A stretch of DNA of 64,000 nucleotides, from contig JAPVLO010000891.1 of the NCBI GenBank assembly GCA_027257055.1, positions 372,001 to 436,000 on the forward strand, given 5' to 3'. Positions within the stretch are counted from its first letter, which is position 1. Every line of letters starts with the position of its first letter. Of this stretch, positions 35,037 through 47,353 are shown piece by piece. Under the pieces are notes generated by a model. That model saw only the letters and a list, made by a program, of their open reading frames with translations. It made no database searches and was not told the DNA's origin. Made by a program: the position numbers and the translations under genes. Origin of the DNA: Cephalopachus bancanus (lineage: Eukaryota; Chordata; Mammalia; Primates; Tarsiidae).

Positions 35037-36471
35037 ATACTTCAGCAACAAGGGTACCTGTACAATGAACATTTGTATACCTAACTTGAATTGTACTCCA
35101 CATCTTTAATAAACAAGAAAAGAAGAAATTATAGGAGAAATTAGAAAATATGTTTAGACTGTACAAACTAAGATACAGTATACCCAAACTAATGGGATGT
35201 AGCCATAACAGTGTCAAGAGGGTAATTTATAGCCATAAACATACACCTAATTTTATGACTAAGGAACTAGGAAAAGAAGAACAAACTGAGCCCCAAATTA
35301 GTAGAAGAAAACATATTAAACATTACAATTGAGATAAATAGAGTAGAAAAGCAAAAGAGAAAATAAAGAAAACCCAAAAATTTGATTTCCAAATGATCAA
35401 TAGAATAGACAGATTTTATCTACATAGGTTGTGAGGATAAAATAAAAGAATCACGTTAGTGAAATAAAAAATTAAAATGGAGACATTCTTACTGTTTTTA
35501 CAGTTATTTCTTTAATGGAAGATAAGAAAATACTATGAAGAACTTAATCGCAACAAATTTGAAAACTTGGAAAATGGACAAATTATTAAAAACACACAAT
35601 ATATCTAGACTGAATCATGAAGAACTAGAAAATTTGAATAGAAATATAATAAGGAGAATTCAGTAACCCAAAACTTTGCAACAAGGAGAACCATCATCTA
35701 GATGGCTTAATTGGTAGATTCTACCAAACATTAAAAAAATAATTAACACCAACCCTTTCTAAAACTATTTCTAAATTTTGAAGAAGGGGAAATACATCCC
35801 AAATGATTCTATAATGTCAGGATTAACTGATACCACAGCCAGACAAAGACACTGAAGAAAAGAAACCTACAGTGACTACCCCTTAAGAATAGTGATGCGA
35901 AAAGCCTCAACAGGGTACTAGCAAATTGAATTCAGCAGCATACTCAAAAGATTATCATGACCAAGTGGATTTTATTCCTGAAAAGCACAATGGTTCAATA
36001 CAAAAATTGGTCCTGCAGTATACCACATTAACTGAATGAAGAAAAAATTCATATGATCATTTCGATTGATGTAGAAAAACATTTTAAAAATTCATCACCC
36101 AGTCATGATAAAAGCACACAATGATGTAGAAATAAAAGGAAACTACCTCAAAGTGATAATGACAATACATGAAAAACCTATAGATAATATCTCACTCAAT
36201 GGTGAAAAGTTTGAGGTTTTTCCCATAAGATAGGAGGAAGACAAAGATACCCATTTTTATTTCTGTTGAACAACTAGACAAGAAGAAATAAAAGGTGTTT
36301 AAATTGGAATGTAAGAAGTGTAATTGTTTGCGTTTGTAGATTATATAATCTTATGTACAAAAAACTCTAAAAACTATACCCCCTCAAAAAAACAAAAAAA
36401 ACTTTTAGAGTCAATAAATGAATTCAGTAAAGCTGCAGAACACAAAATCAACATACAAAAATCAGTTATGT

Positions 36472-36767
36472 AGCTGGGTGCAGTGGTTCATGCCTGTAAT
36501 CCCAGCTACCCAGGTGGCTAAGGTGGGAGGACTGCTTAAGGCTAGGAGTTTGAAACCAGCCTGGGAAACATAACAAGAGCTCCATCTCTAATTTTTTAAA
36601 TTATCTGGACATGTGGCATGCAGAGATAGTCTCATATACGCAGGAAGCTAAGGTGGAAGGATTGCTTGAGCACAAGAGTGCAAGGCTACAGTGAGCTATG
36701 ATCATAACACTGCACTCCAGTCTGGGTGACAGAGCAATACTCTGTCTCTAAAACAGGAAAAAAAAAA
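36472..36767 (+). mobile_element. Old AluJ-like SINE, sense
   Basis: Dimeric Alu in the ancestral style (GCTGGGTGCAGTGGTTCATG, AGGAGTTTGAAACCAGCCTG, AGCCTGGG), with tail to 36767. Flanks ATCAGTTATGT and ATGAGTTGTGT are consistent with a decayed target-site duplication. Lacks the younger lineage's diagnostic variants. Confidence 0.85.
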
Positions 36768-37537
36768 TGAGTTGTGTTTCTATACACTAACAACGCACAT
36801 TTCAAAGAGAGGAAATTTTTTAAAATTCCATTTATGACAGCATCAAAAACAATAGAATAATTGAGTAAATTTAAAACAAAGAGTTGAAGGACTTGTACAT
36901 TGTAAACCACAAAAGTTTGCTGAAAGAATTAAAGAAGATATAAATAGACATTTCATGTGCATATTATAAAATATTTAATGTAGTTATAATGTTAATACTA
37001 CTCACAGCAATCTACAATTTTTATTTCTTTTAAAATTCTAGTGATACCTTTTTTGTTGCAAAAGTAGAAAATCCTATACTACCAATTACATGAAATTTCA
37101 AGACATTATGAATAGCCAAAACACTTTTGAAAAAGAAAAAAATTGGAGGACTCCCACTTCTGAATTTCCAAAACTTACTACAAATCTATAGTACCCCAAA
37201 CAGTGTGATGCTGGCATAAAGAGAAATCAATAGAACAATGGAATAGACTAGAAAGCCCAGAAATTAATTCTCACACATATGGTCAAATGATTTTTAGCAA
37301 TGTTGCCAAGTACATTCAATGGGAAAAGGGCAGAGTTTTCAACAACAGTACTGGGGAAAATGAATATTCATATAGAAAACAATGAAGTTACCCTATACCT
37401 TACCCTATACCATATACAAAAATTAAATCAAAATGAATCAAAACGTAAAAGTAAGAGCTAATACTATAAAATTCTTAGACAAAAACTTAGAGAAAATCTC
37501 CATGCCACTGGATTTGGCAGTGATTTCTTGGATAGGT

Positions 37538-37564
37538 AACAACAACAACAACAACAACAACAAA
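37538..37564 (+). repeat. (ACA)n microsatellite
   Basis: Nine uninterrupted AAC/ACA trinucleotide units within the ancient L1M. Confidence 0.95.
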
Positions 37565-37856
37565 ATAAAATAAAATAAAAACGCTAAAAGCATAGGTAAC
37601 TAAAGAAATAATAATAGATAAATTGTACTTCATTAAATTGAAAAACATTTTTGCATTAAATGACATTATCAGCAGAGTAAAAGGCAACCCATAGAATAGG
37701 AGGGAATATTTGCAAATCATATATCTGATAAGAATACATAAAGAACCAATAGGATGTACATATTCTATATACGATGATGATAGAGTGATGATTTCACAGC
37801 AATGAAAATGTGCTTAATGGTACCAAAATGTGCACTTAAATATGGTTAAAATTATA

Positions 37857-38746
37857 ATTATTATGTATCTGACAAAGGCCTAACATCTAGGACCTACAAG
37901 GAACTCAAACGAAGTGAAAGGAAAGAAACAACCCATTAAAATGTTGGAAAAATACATGAACAGATACTTATCAAAAGAAGATATACAAGCAGTCAACAGA
38001 TACATGAAAAAATGGTCAACTAAATCATCAAATAAATGAAAATCAAAACCACAATGAGCTAACACCCAAATCCAGTAAATATGACCATCACTAAAAAAAC
38101 AAAAAAACAACATGCTGGTGAGGATGCGAGAAAAGGGAATGCTTCTACATTCTTGGTGGGAGTGCAAACTAACTCAACCTCTATGGAAAACAGTATGGCA
38201 ATTTCTGAAAAAACTAGAAATTGACCTTCCATATGACCCAGCAATCCCCCTTCTGAGAATATACCTGGAAGAACTCAAATCATTCTACAAAAAAAGATAC
38301 CTGCTCCCATGTGTTTATTGCAGCACTATTCAGAATAGCAAAAAACATGGAACCAATCGGTGATGCTTATCAAAAGTGGACTGGATTTAAAAAATTGTGG
38401 TACATATACACGATAGAATATTATGCACCCATAAATAAGGACAAAATTATGGACTTTGCAGCAACTTGGATGGATTTAAAGACTATCATACTCAGTGATC
38501 TATCACAGAAACAAAGAACTGAGTACCACATGTTCTCACTTATAAGTGGACCCTAAATGTCCAGCATAATACTGCAAGAAAGGAATTGGCAGTAGTAGGA
38601 CACTCCCAGGGGAAGCATCTAGCATCAATTAGGGTGCCTGATCCTAATCTAGGTAAAGTAAGGCCCAATGGGAGTCCCAAACTTTACCTATACATAAACT
38701 ACTTATATACCCAATCCCAACTTGTAACCCACATCATAAAAAAAAA
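37857..38746 (+). mobile_element. 5'-truncated L1 (3' end only)
   Basis: Starts inside the ORF2 C-terminal region (TCTGACAAAGGCCTAACATC) and runs to the L1 3' end AACTTGTAACCCACATCATA plus an A run. Open pieces at 38112-38363 and 38311-38556 encode the conserved C-terminus, including [20 protein letters not shown]. About 0.9 kb of a 6-kb element. Confidence 0.85.
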
Positions 38747-39515
38747 CACTCAGCTTCACTAATCATCAGAGAAATGAAAATCAAAATCTCAATAAGATGC
38801 CACCTAACTCTAGTAAGAATGGTCCTCACCAATAAGTCAAAAAACAACAGTTGCTGGTAAGGGTGCAGAGAAAAGAGAATGCTTCTACACTCTTGATGGG
38901 AGTGCAAGCTAGTTCAGCCTCTATGGAAAGCAATGTGATGATTCCTAAAAGAACTAAAAATTGTCCTTCCATATGATCCAGCAATACCTCACCTAGGAAT
39001 ATACCCAGAGGAACATAAATCATTTTACCAAAAAGACCCCTGCACACCTATGTTTGTTGCTGCACTATTCACAATAACAAAATCATGGAACCAACCCTAA
39101 TGTTCATCAAAAGTGGACTGGATAAAGAAAAGGTGGAACATATACAGCATGGATTATTATGTAGCCTTGAAAAAGAACAGAACTGTGAAATTCACAGCAA
39201 ATTGGATGGATTTGGAGACCATCATACTTAGGGATTTATCATAGAAACAAAGAACTGAATACTGAATGTTCTCACTCATAGGCGGATCCCAAACTTTAAT
39301 CACATTAGCACAAGAGAGGGTTTGACAGTTGCTGGACACTTCCAGGGGAGGAAGGGCCATGTAGCATCACAAAGTGTACTTGGTCCTAAACCAGGGGAAA
39401 TGACAGCCATGTCCAAACTTCACCTGCACGCAGTCTGTTTGTGTAACTAATCCTGACTTGTATCCCATATATATAATAAAATAGAATAAATACAAATTTT
39501 AAAAATAAAAAAAGA
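38747..39515 (+). mobile_element. Second 5'-truncated L1, directly following
   Basis: Begins immediately after the A tail of the preceding L1 at CACTCAGCTTCACTAATCAT and covers much of the same L1 region. It ends TGACTTGTATCCCATATATA plus an A-rich tail at about 39515. More diverged 3'UTR than the neighbour, so a separate insertion. Confidence 0.82.
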
Positions 39516-39522
39516 AAAGCAA

Positions 39523-40095
39523 AACTCTTTAAAATATTTTAAAAAGGTTTATTCTGAGCCAATATGATTGACTGTGGCCTGGAAAAAACAAAGTCTTAAG
39601 GAGTCCTGAGTAAGTGCACCCACAGTGGTCAGATTATGGCTTGGTTATATATCTTTTAAAATGGTAGGAGTTATAGGCAAAGACATAAATCAATTCATGA
39701 ACAATATTCACTGCTTAAACGCCAAAAGGCAGGATATCTTGAGAGGTTATAAGTGGATTCAGATATTCTTTAATTTGCATTGGTTAAAGAAGTACAGTTG
39801 TGTCTGAAACATGAAGTCACCAGAAAGGAATATTTTAACTTAAGGATGCTATTCAGCAAAATTGATGGCCTGCAAATATGGCTTAATCATTGCCTTACAT
39901 AGCCTTAGGTGTTGTTTATAATTTGATATCTTATTTTATGATATCTATTTTAACATTACTACTGGCCAGTTGTGCCTAAACTCCAAAAGGGAAGGGATAT
40001 AGTGAACTTTATTAGACTTCCCTTCCCATTATGGCCAAGAACTCAATTTTTAAAGATTTATCTGGGGTCCCTTTGGTCAAGAGGGTGTCCAATCA
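39523..40095 (-). mobile_element. Probable LTR relic, antisense
   Basis: Plus-strand reading GGTTTATTCTGAGCCAATAT at the left, and GGGGTCCCTTTGGTCAAGAG, GGTGTCCAATCA at the right, looks like a reversed LTR with an inverted AATAAA near 39550 and a TGATTGGACACC start. Family not named and boundaries approximate. Confidence 0.4.
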
Positions 40096-41258
40096 ATTGG
40101 CAGAGGACTTAGGATTTTATTTTTGGTTTATAGACTCTTAGATTTTGAGCAGATCAAGTGTGAAAAGTCTTAACCTACCTTCATGTATTCTTATTGCTTA
40201 CTTCTGAGATAAGTTGTCCTAAAAATAGACCAGAAGGTAAGTCAAGTTCTCTGTTTTCAGAACCAAGTTTTACTTAATCTACAAAATACTGCTATTTAAA
40301 TAATACTTTTTATACTAATTGTTTAGCAGCAGAAGCAGTAGTGAGTTCTAGCAGACTATACCCAGCTTTCCAGAGAATGGTTGTACCTGTGTTTATTGCT
40401 ATGGGGCATTAAACTAATTAAGGTAGGTCAAGTTTGTAGAATAGTATCTGACATATTGTAAATGCTATGAGTGCTCACCATTAGCATTATTGTTGCTATG
40501 AAGTTAACTTATACATATCAATTATACACACACAAACACAAACAAAATAATTGTCATTGGAGGCATACAGTTATTCATATTGGGAAAGTGCACTGATGAT
40601 GAGCTTCATTCTCAGTGAACTTGAAGGCTCAGAGGAAACTGATTAACAGCAGGATTCTCAAGAGGTAATTCTATAAAATCAATGCCAGGTGATCCATTCT
40701 CATAATTAAGAATCTCTGATTAGTATTTTAAATATTATTAGCTCCAAATTACAGGAATATTAGTTTCCTTTTGAGCATGTCATAACAGTCAGCCTTCTTC
40801 TCAAGACTCTTTAAACTTACAAAATAGTGTCTTATTTGATCATGTCAAGAATCTTATGAGGTAGCAGGAAACCAAAACAAAGCAAAATGCCAGTGCAGCT
40901 GTATGGAACATAGTATCCATGTTTTAATTTCTGCCTCATACTTTAGTACAAATTTTAGGCTACACCTGGATTTTTTCCTTATATTTTATATTAGTATTGT
41001 GTGACAATTCATTTGTGTGAAAAGAATTTACTGGTTTTCAATTGATTACAGTTGAAGTTCTGAGGTTTTTGAAAATATATCTGGATCCTTAGTAATATTT
41101 CTTTACTATTTATAAGTGCATTCTCTACAATTATCAAGAAAGTGGCCACTGTACAATAAAAATTATGAGATCCTAGATAAAGAAATGTTATGAGATCCTA
41201 GATAAAGAAACCAAAGTCCTAACATTTTTTCCCAAAGATAATTAACTAATTAATTTAC
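40096..41258. other. Unassigned DNA with a short tandem duplication
   Basis: No gene. A MIR-like tail (AGTATCTGACATATTGTAAA, GCTCACCATTAGCATTATTG) lies near 40440-40495. TTATGAGATCCTAGATAAAG is duplicated in tandem with a 25-bp period at 41163 and 41188. Confidence 0.45.
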
Positions 41259-41259
41259 T

Positions 41260-41365
41260 TATTTTTTATTTTAAAGATGTGGAGTACAATTCAGGATTAG
41301 GTATACAAATGGTTATTGTACAGGAAAAGTTTGGGCCTGACATCTGTCCCCACTTTGCAGCCATA
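41260..41365 (-). mobile_element. Very short 5'-truncated L1, antisense
   Basis: TTTTAAAGATGTGGAGTACA through ACATCTGTCCCCACTTTGCA is the reverse complement of the young L1 3' end and matches the 3' edge of the L1 at 8.94-9.03 kb closely. Only about 100 bp of the element was inserted. Confidence 0.8.
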
Positions 41366-41919
41366 TTGATGTGAAACATTTATCAAATAATTCAGAATCC
41401 CTCATACTTCTCATCTTCATATTATTGTGCTGGAATGGTATAAAGGATAGTTTTCATGTTGTACTATATTTCATATGAGGAGATGGGATGCCAAATACCT
41501 TTGCTTGCCTCAAATGTGTAGTACTTAACAGATTATCTGGCTAAATCTAAGTGATTGGTATTTCTTGAATGTGTTTGAATATATCAGCTCATGAGGACTT
41601 TAACCACAAATTGTAAAAAGAGGTTCTTAATCACTAAGGAACATGTTTATGGTTCTCCCTAAAATTGTATGCCAAATTTTAAAATCTTCAGTGCCAGGAG
41701 CGGCCCATAACTTTCATCAGATTGTTCAAAACGTCATTTTATTTTTAAAAATTGTTCAGAAGAACAAGTTAATGGGCAATAAATCTAATCCCAAATGATT
41801 CCCATTTTTCATTGATAAACACCAGATAATTAGAAGGAAACCAGTGCTATTTTGGTAAAACCTACTATAGTTACATAAATGGGCAAGCTTTTAAAAATAT
41901 TTTTACATTTACGCTCAAA

Positions 41920-42190
41920 TATTACTTTATCAAATAAGTCTCTCCTGACAACCCTTATAAAACAATAGCTGCATTTACTCCATTACATTAAACCACTTAA
42001 TTTTTTAAAACATATACAAATGGACAAAATATTTCTATTTATTTGTCTGTCTTGTCCTCATTTATTAGAATGTATGAGCCATGAGAATAGGAACTTTACA
42101 TTGTTCACTTTTTTGTCCTCAGAGCCTAAAATTATGCCTGGCTAAATAGCAAATGATCAATAAATATCTGTTGAATAAATACATTACTTA
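41920..42190 (+). mobile_element. L2-like LINE 3' end relic
   Basis: Order of blocks AAGTCTCTCCTGACAACCCT, TTTATTTGTCTGTCTTGTCC, GAGCCATGAGAATAGGAACT and GATCAATAAATATCTGTTGA is that of an L2 3' end. Ancient. Confidence 0.65.
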
Positions 42191-43862
42191 ATGCTACAAA
42201 GTAAACAGTTAACTCTTAAGTGTCCAAATGTGTATAAAGTTTGGTAAAAATAAAAAATAATGAAGTAAACAGCAAAGTACCATAACCCATGAAAAACAAT
42301 GTCACAAAGAAGTATTATGAGTTGCAAAATGGGCATGAAATGGTTCAACAGCAGCACTATGTGCTCCTATGGCTATGGAGTTTGGTGGTGTGTGGTTTAC
42401 TAAAGAAGAATTTTTTAGCTTTCCCTGAGATTTAAAAAAATGTAATTGAAAGAAAATAACTGAGGGACTTCTGGCAAGATGGCAATGGGACAGGATGAAC
42501 TGTGAGTGTCTCTGCAAAAATGAGTGAGTGGGTGTGTGCCTATGGGTGAGTGAAAATCCATCTGAGGGGAGACTTGGGTTCAGACACCTGGAACTTTCCT
42601 CCAGAGTTGACTGCAACCCCCCACCACCCTGAGATTGGAGCTGTGGGCTTGCAGAATCATCTGTTGTTCTTTGGATTCTCTTGAGAAGAGGCAACAGAAA
42701 GCAGCAGAGCTCTATTACCTGGCGCCTGGTTCACACCATCACCTGTGTCAGCATAGCACTACCAGTCCTAGATCATGAAGAGAGAAGATCAGGAAGAGTT
42801 GGAGAGTAGTCATCCCCACCACCACTGGTGAGGAAATATTGACTGGAGCCATTTTCTCTGTCCTAGGATTAGGCAGAGACCTGTATTGCCCTGCCCAGCT
42901 CCATCCAGCCTCCAACTTGGGACCTAGTGGTAATCTCATCAAACTTGGAGAGACAGATGCCCCTCCCCCACACTGTATCAGAAACAGATGTGTCAGATCT
43001 GAGTGGGAGACTTGACCAACAGCAAGCTGGTGAGTCCAGATCTGATCCATTCTCCTCCCACAGTAGTCTGTGGGGCATCTGACCCATGCTGAGAGCAACC
43101 CTATCAGCCTGCACTGAGAGCAGAGGGGAGTGGGTGGAGATTAGAGCTGAAAGTAAGTTGGACTTACAGGAATGACCTCAGAGTAAGTTTTGTTTTTTGG
43201 GTTTTTCTCATTTTTTGTTTGTTTGATTTTTGTTTGTTTTTTTTTCTCCTCTCTCTGTGTTTGATTACATTTTAATACTTGCTTTGTTTCTGTTATTTTA
43301 TTGCTTTTTTTAGATTTCCTATTTATGTATGGGTATTTTTGAGGGAAAGTGCATCAATGGGGATTTTTGTCAGTTTGTGTGTTTATATGATTATCTGTAT
43401 CTTTTAAAATATTTTTCTGTCTTTATTTTTGTCTCTTTTCATTTGTTAGTTGGTACACATGTCAGTTTCTCCTCTTCTTCTTCTCTCTATCTACCTTCCT
43501 TTCATCCCCCTTCTTCCTTTTTCCATTCTTTTCCATTTTCTTGCTTCATTTTGCTTTCAGGTGGCAAACCCACACCCCCACTGCATGGACAGATTGTAAG
43601 GCAGTGGGAAGTGGTTTCCAGGGGTCTCACACACCAGTTAGCAGATACAGGAATCTGCAGATAGTTTCTGAATCACAGCTACCCCCTTAACTAAATCTCA
43701 AAATTGCAAAAAGTACAGCCCCTCATCCACAGTCCAGCTCTAGATTTAAACAAAGCCAGATGAGCCACATAAGGAAGAATAGGAGACTGAGCAAACAGAA
43801 GTAAAAGCTAACCCCATCCCTGAACAACAGAATTAAAGAATAGGTTAAAAAAGGCAGGGGGA

Positions 43863-44145
43863 GCTGGGCTTGGTGGCTCAGCCTGTAATCCCACACCTTT
43901 GGGAGGCTGAGGTGAGTGGATTGCCTGAGCCTGCGGGTTTGAGACCCGCCTGGGCAGCGAGACCTCATCTCTACAATAAATCAAAAAGTCAGCCGGGCAT
44001 GGTAGTGCATGCCTGTAATTCCGGCTACTTGGAAGGCTGAGGTGGAAGGATCACTGGAGCCCAGCAGGTTGAGGCTGTGGTGGCCGGGAGCGGCCACTGC
44101 ACTCCAGTCTGAGCAACAGAATGAAACTCCAACTCAAAAAAAAAA
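43863..44145 (+). mobile_element. Alu SINE in the L1 ORF1 leader
   Basis: Full-length lineage-specific Alu, GCTGGGCTTGGTGGCTCAGC to GAAACTCCAACTC plus a short A tail. Flanked by G-rich AGGGGGA and AGAGGGGGGGAA, probably a decayed duplication. L1 sequence continues on both sides. Confidence 0.94.
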
Positions 44146-44337
44146 GAGGGGGGGAATCTACACAAATGAAGAAATACCAAAAGAAGAATATGGGTCTCAC
44201 ACAGACCCTGGGCAAGTCAGCCACTGAGAACACAGACTTAGGAATTCAAATGATGAAGAGCCCTCAGAATGACTGGTCTTAACACACAAACACAGATATC
44301 AAGACATTAACAGAGAGAATAAATAGAATTGAGGAGA

Positions 44338-45874
44338 TGTTGGGAGCCAACATCTATAGCTACATGGCTGAGGCCTGTAAAGGCTCATCTGGAAGATCGC
44401 CTCTGACATAGGATGTCAGTTATACCTATAATATTGGCGTGTGATTAGTGACCAGTGTGCATACATGGCAGTAAAACTTATAAGTAAAATCTCTGTACAC
44501 CTGATGAAAGGTTATACAGCAGAATGACCTTGTCCTTTCTAAATCTTACTTCTTTCTAGATATTTTTTAACTTCTATTCCTGGTAGACTGGTGAGTCAGC
44601 TCTTGTTCCCAAAGGCAGTTTCTCCTAGGATTAAGATTAGAAACTAAATTATAATAGTTTTATTGCCCCGCCTTTTAGCCGGGCAGGGCGTTTTTCTTCA
44701 GGACGTTTTTCTAGTTTCGTTACATGCCGAAACTGTTTGCTTCAGCCCATGGCCATTTCCATAGTAACTGTGCAGTCCATTATCCAAGAGTGTGACAGAC
44801 ACTATTTGATTTTTAGAATAGACTTGTTCGGATAAAACATTCATTTAAGACGATATAATTTCCATTGGAAAGATTTAAACAATAATAAGCATTCGTAGAA
44901 AACTTTTAGGTTTTGTTTAAGCTTTTTAAGTTTCCTTTTCTCAGATTATGACTTTAGTTCCTATTCCTGTAGGCCAATTTTAAGATCCTTTGATTAGTAT
45001 ACCGAAACTTTCCCAACGCTGTAGTTTTTGCTTCTAATATGACAATAGGAAATTTTACACGTAGCCATGTATTAATATACTAGGAAAAAAGATTTAAGTT
45101 TTGGGTTAAAGTCATAGTTTTATTAGAATAAATGAGAATTATAGTGTTTATGATTCTAAAATCATACGTCAATGATAATTATAAGATTTTATGATAAGGT
45201 ATTAGCTTAATGAGATATAGCATAGTATTAAAGTCCAAACATTAGATCATGAAACTCATATAAGTCATGGTAAGGAATAAGTTTTGAATTAATTGTTATA
45301 GAATTACAGGCCACTATGTTGAATCGTAATAGGTTAATGGAATAAATAAAATTAAGTCATTTAAGTAAACTTATAAATTATAGTATAGTGTTGTTGATAA
45401 TATCAATCGTTAAAAAATATTAGGAGTCAGTGAACTTGGATTGAACCTAGAGTTAACTAAGAAAGTTTTTGCATTAATCAGGGTTTAGAACAAAGAGTAT
45501 AATATGAATGATTTGTTGAACACTATGGAAGACACTTTTAAACGAACTGTATTTGTGCACCTGTGACCTTGATGTGAGATTTGTAAAGGCACGCCTGCTT
45601 GGAGCTTGCAAGTCTTGTGATGGTCTTGTGATGCATAGTTTGTAAATCGCAATATACATCATGGAGTTTGTACACCCCCAGCAAGTGATTATCACACTGC
45701 TGGAGGGTATGAAAAATGGTATATAAGTTGGAAGGCGTCCGAATAAAATTTGGCTTCAGTCCTGATCAGACTGTTCCCAGAAGAAACTACCTCAGAGTGG
45801 TCTCTTCTCGCCGTCCGGATTCTCTGGAGCGGGTCCTAACTCTTCCCTCTTTGGTCGAGGCTGGTACCCCGACA
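44338..45874 (+). mobile_element. Solo LTR, 1537 bp, class II (ERVK/beta-like) by duplication size
   Basis: Bounded by TGTTGGGAGCC and TACCCCGACA, imperfect inverted termini, with AGGAGA at 44332-44337 and 45875-45880. L1 ORF1 sequence joins perfectly once the insert and one AGGAGA are removed. A 6-bp duplication is typical of class II (betaretrovirus-like) ERVs. Promoter signals sit at the right end: TATATAA near 45721, AATAAA near 45744, then a GC-richer R/U5 of about 130 bp. The rest is a long AT-rich U3 without a substantial ORF. No internal retroviral sequence is present. Confidence 0.85.
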
Positions 45875-46135
45875 AGGAGAGACAAGAGGAAAGAATGAAG
45901 GAGTTGATAGCTGAGATAACAGCAATAGAGAGCACTGTGAATGAAATAAATAACAAACTGATAAGCACGGAAAGCAGAATTAACTAAGTAGAAGAAAGAA
46001 TTTCAGAGCTTGAGGACCCAAATATGAACCTAACCCAAACTGTTAAAAACATAGAAAAGAAGCTTTAAAAAGACAGAGCAAAACCTCTGACAGATGAGTG
46101 ATCATTTCAAGAGGCTGAACTTAAGATTAGTTCAA

Positions 46136-46432
46136 GCCAGGCTTGGTGGCTCAGCCTGTAATCCTGTGCTTTGGGAGACTGAGGTGAGTGGATTGCTGAG
46201 CCCGTGGGTTTGAGACCCACCTGGGCAACTTGGCAAGACCTCATCTCTACAATAAATCCAAAAAGTTAGCCAGGCATGGTAGCATGCACCTGTAGTTCCA
46301 GCTACTTGGAAGGCTGAGATGGAAGGATCGCCAGAGCCCAGCAGGTCGAGGCTGAGGTGGCCGGGAGCCACTGCACTCTATTCTGGGTGACAGAGTGAGA
46401 CTCCAACTAAAAAAAAAAAAAAAAAAAAAAAA
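46136..46432 (+). mobile_element. Alu SINE in L1 ORF1
   Basis: Full-length lineage-specific Alu with a long poly(A) tail. Flanking ATTAGTTC and ATTAATTC mark the duplicated target. ORF1 sequence resumes at once (GAATTCCTGAGGCAAATAG). Confidence 0.94.
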
Positions 46433-47353
46433 ATTAATTCGAATTCCTGAGGCAAATAGAGACACCACTCTGGAACAAACATTTCATGAAATTATCCAAG
46501 AAAACGTCCCTCATCTCATCAGTGATGTGACCATTAAAACATCAGAGATTCAGAGAACCCCTGTAAGACAACAAATGAGAAGACCAACTCCTAGACACAT
46601 AGTAATTAGCCTACACAAAATAGGTATAAAAGAAAACAATCCTAAAGGCAGCAAGAGAAAAAGGTCAGACTATCTACTGGGGAAGACCAATTAGAACAGA
46701 AGTGGACTTATCTACAGAAACACTTCAGACTAGGAAAGCTTGGAGCCCAATATTCAAATTTCTCAAAGGTAAACAATTTGAACCAAGAATTACCTACCCA
46801 GCTAAGTTAAGCTTCATCAGTCATGGAGAATTAAAATCCTTCCCATTCAACCCCTGAAAGCTTTGTTTCCTCCAGACCAACTCTGCTAGAAACAATTAAG
46901 AAAGGAAAAAACAAATGACAACACCCTTCCCAAGAATGCAGGAAAGAGATAGAAAACGCACATAAATCAACCCCAAAATCAAAAGAGAAACAACAAACAA
47001 AAAGCAGCAATAAGAAACTCTGTAAGAACCTTATGACAGGGATAAACTCTCACATCTCGATAACTGGCCTGAATGTGAATGGACTAAATGCACCACTGAA
47101 AAAACAGAATGTCAAAATGGATAAAATATCATGAGACAACATTATCCTCGAGAGACTCATCTCATCAGAAAGGACACTCACAAACTCAAAGTCAGAAGAT
47201 GGGAAACAAAATTTCAGGTGAACAGAACACAACAGAAAGGGTATCAGACAAAATATCCTTTAAGCTATCAAAAATTTAAAAAGATATGGAAGGTCACTAT
47301 ATAAAGATAAAAGGTTCTATCCATCAACAAGAAAGCTATCCTAAACACATATG

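Larger units (their letters stand above)
28763..35124 (+). mobile_element. L1 retrotransposon, sense, essentially full length
   Basis: A 6362-bp L1 with GAAATCATAAGAGA at 28749-28762 and GAAATTATAGGAGA at 35125-35138 as a 14-bp target-site duplication (12 of 14 identical). Order: 5'UTR with TTC and GT microsatellites, T-rich leader, ORF1 relic, ORF2 relic, 3'UTR with one G-rich module, AATAAA and a short A-rich tail. It lies inside the ancient L1M (27441-37850). The start (about 28770-28860) matches the far end of the antisense L1 at 13.8-13.9 kb. Confidence 0.95.
35139..37852 (+). mobile_element. Ancient L1M, sense, right half
   Basis: Continuation of the L1M from 28762: ORF2 reverse transcriptase region (GATTTTATTCCTGAAAAGCA, TCATTTCGATTGATGTAGAA, TGGTGAAAAGTTTGAGGTTT), C-terminal region and a 3'UTR near 37760-37852. 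An old Alu interrupts it at 36472-36767 and an (ACA)n run sits at 37538-37564. No open frame of note. Confidence 0.8.
44166..46700 (+). pseudogene. L1 ORF1 relic in three segments
   Basis: ORF1 remains at 44166-44331, 45881-46135 and 46433-46696, separated by the class II-type LTR and an Alu. The middle segment carries the coiled coil (CAGAGCTTGAGGACCCAAAT). The last, open at 46395-46694, carries the RNA-binding C-terminus (FHEIIQENVPHLISDVTI). Point stops also interrupt it. Confidence 0.85.

Noticed and set aside
27441..39515. A large L1-rich block as a novel mobile system or cluster of active L1s
   Set aside because: All ORF1 and ORF2 frames are broken and the block resolves into ordinary nested and neighbouring insertions.
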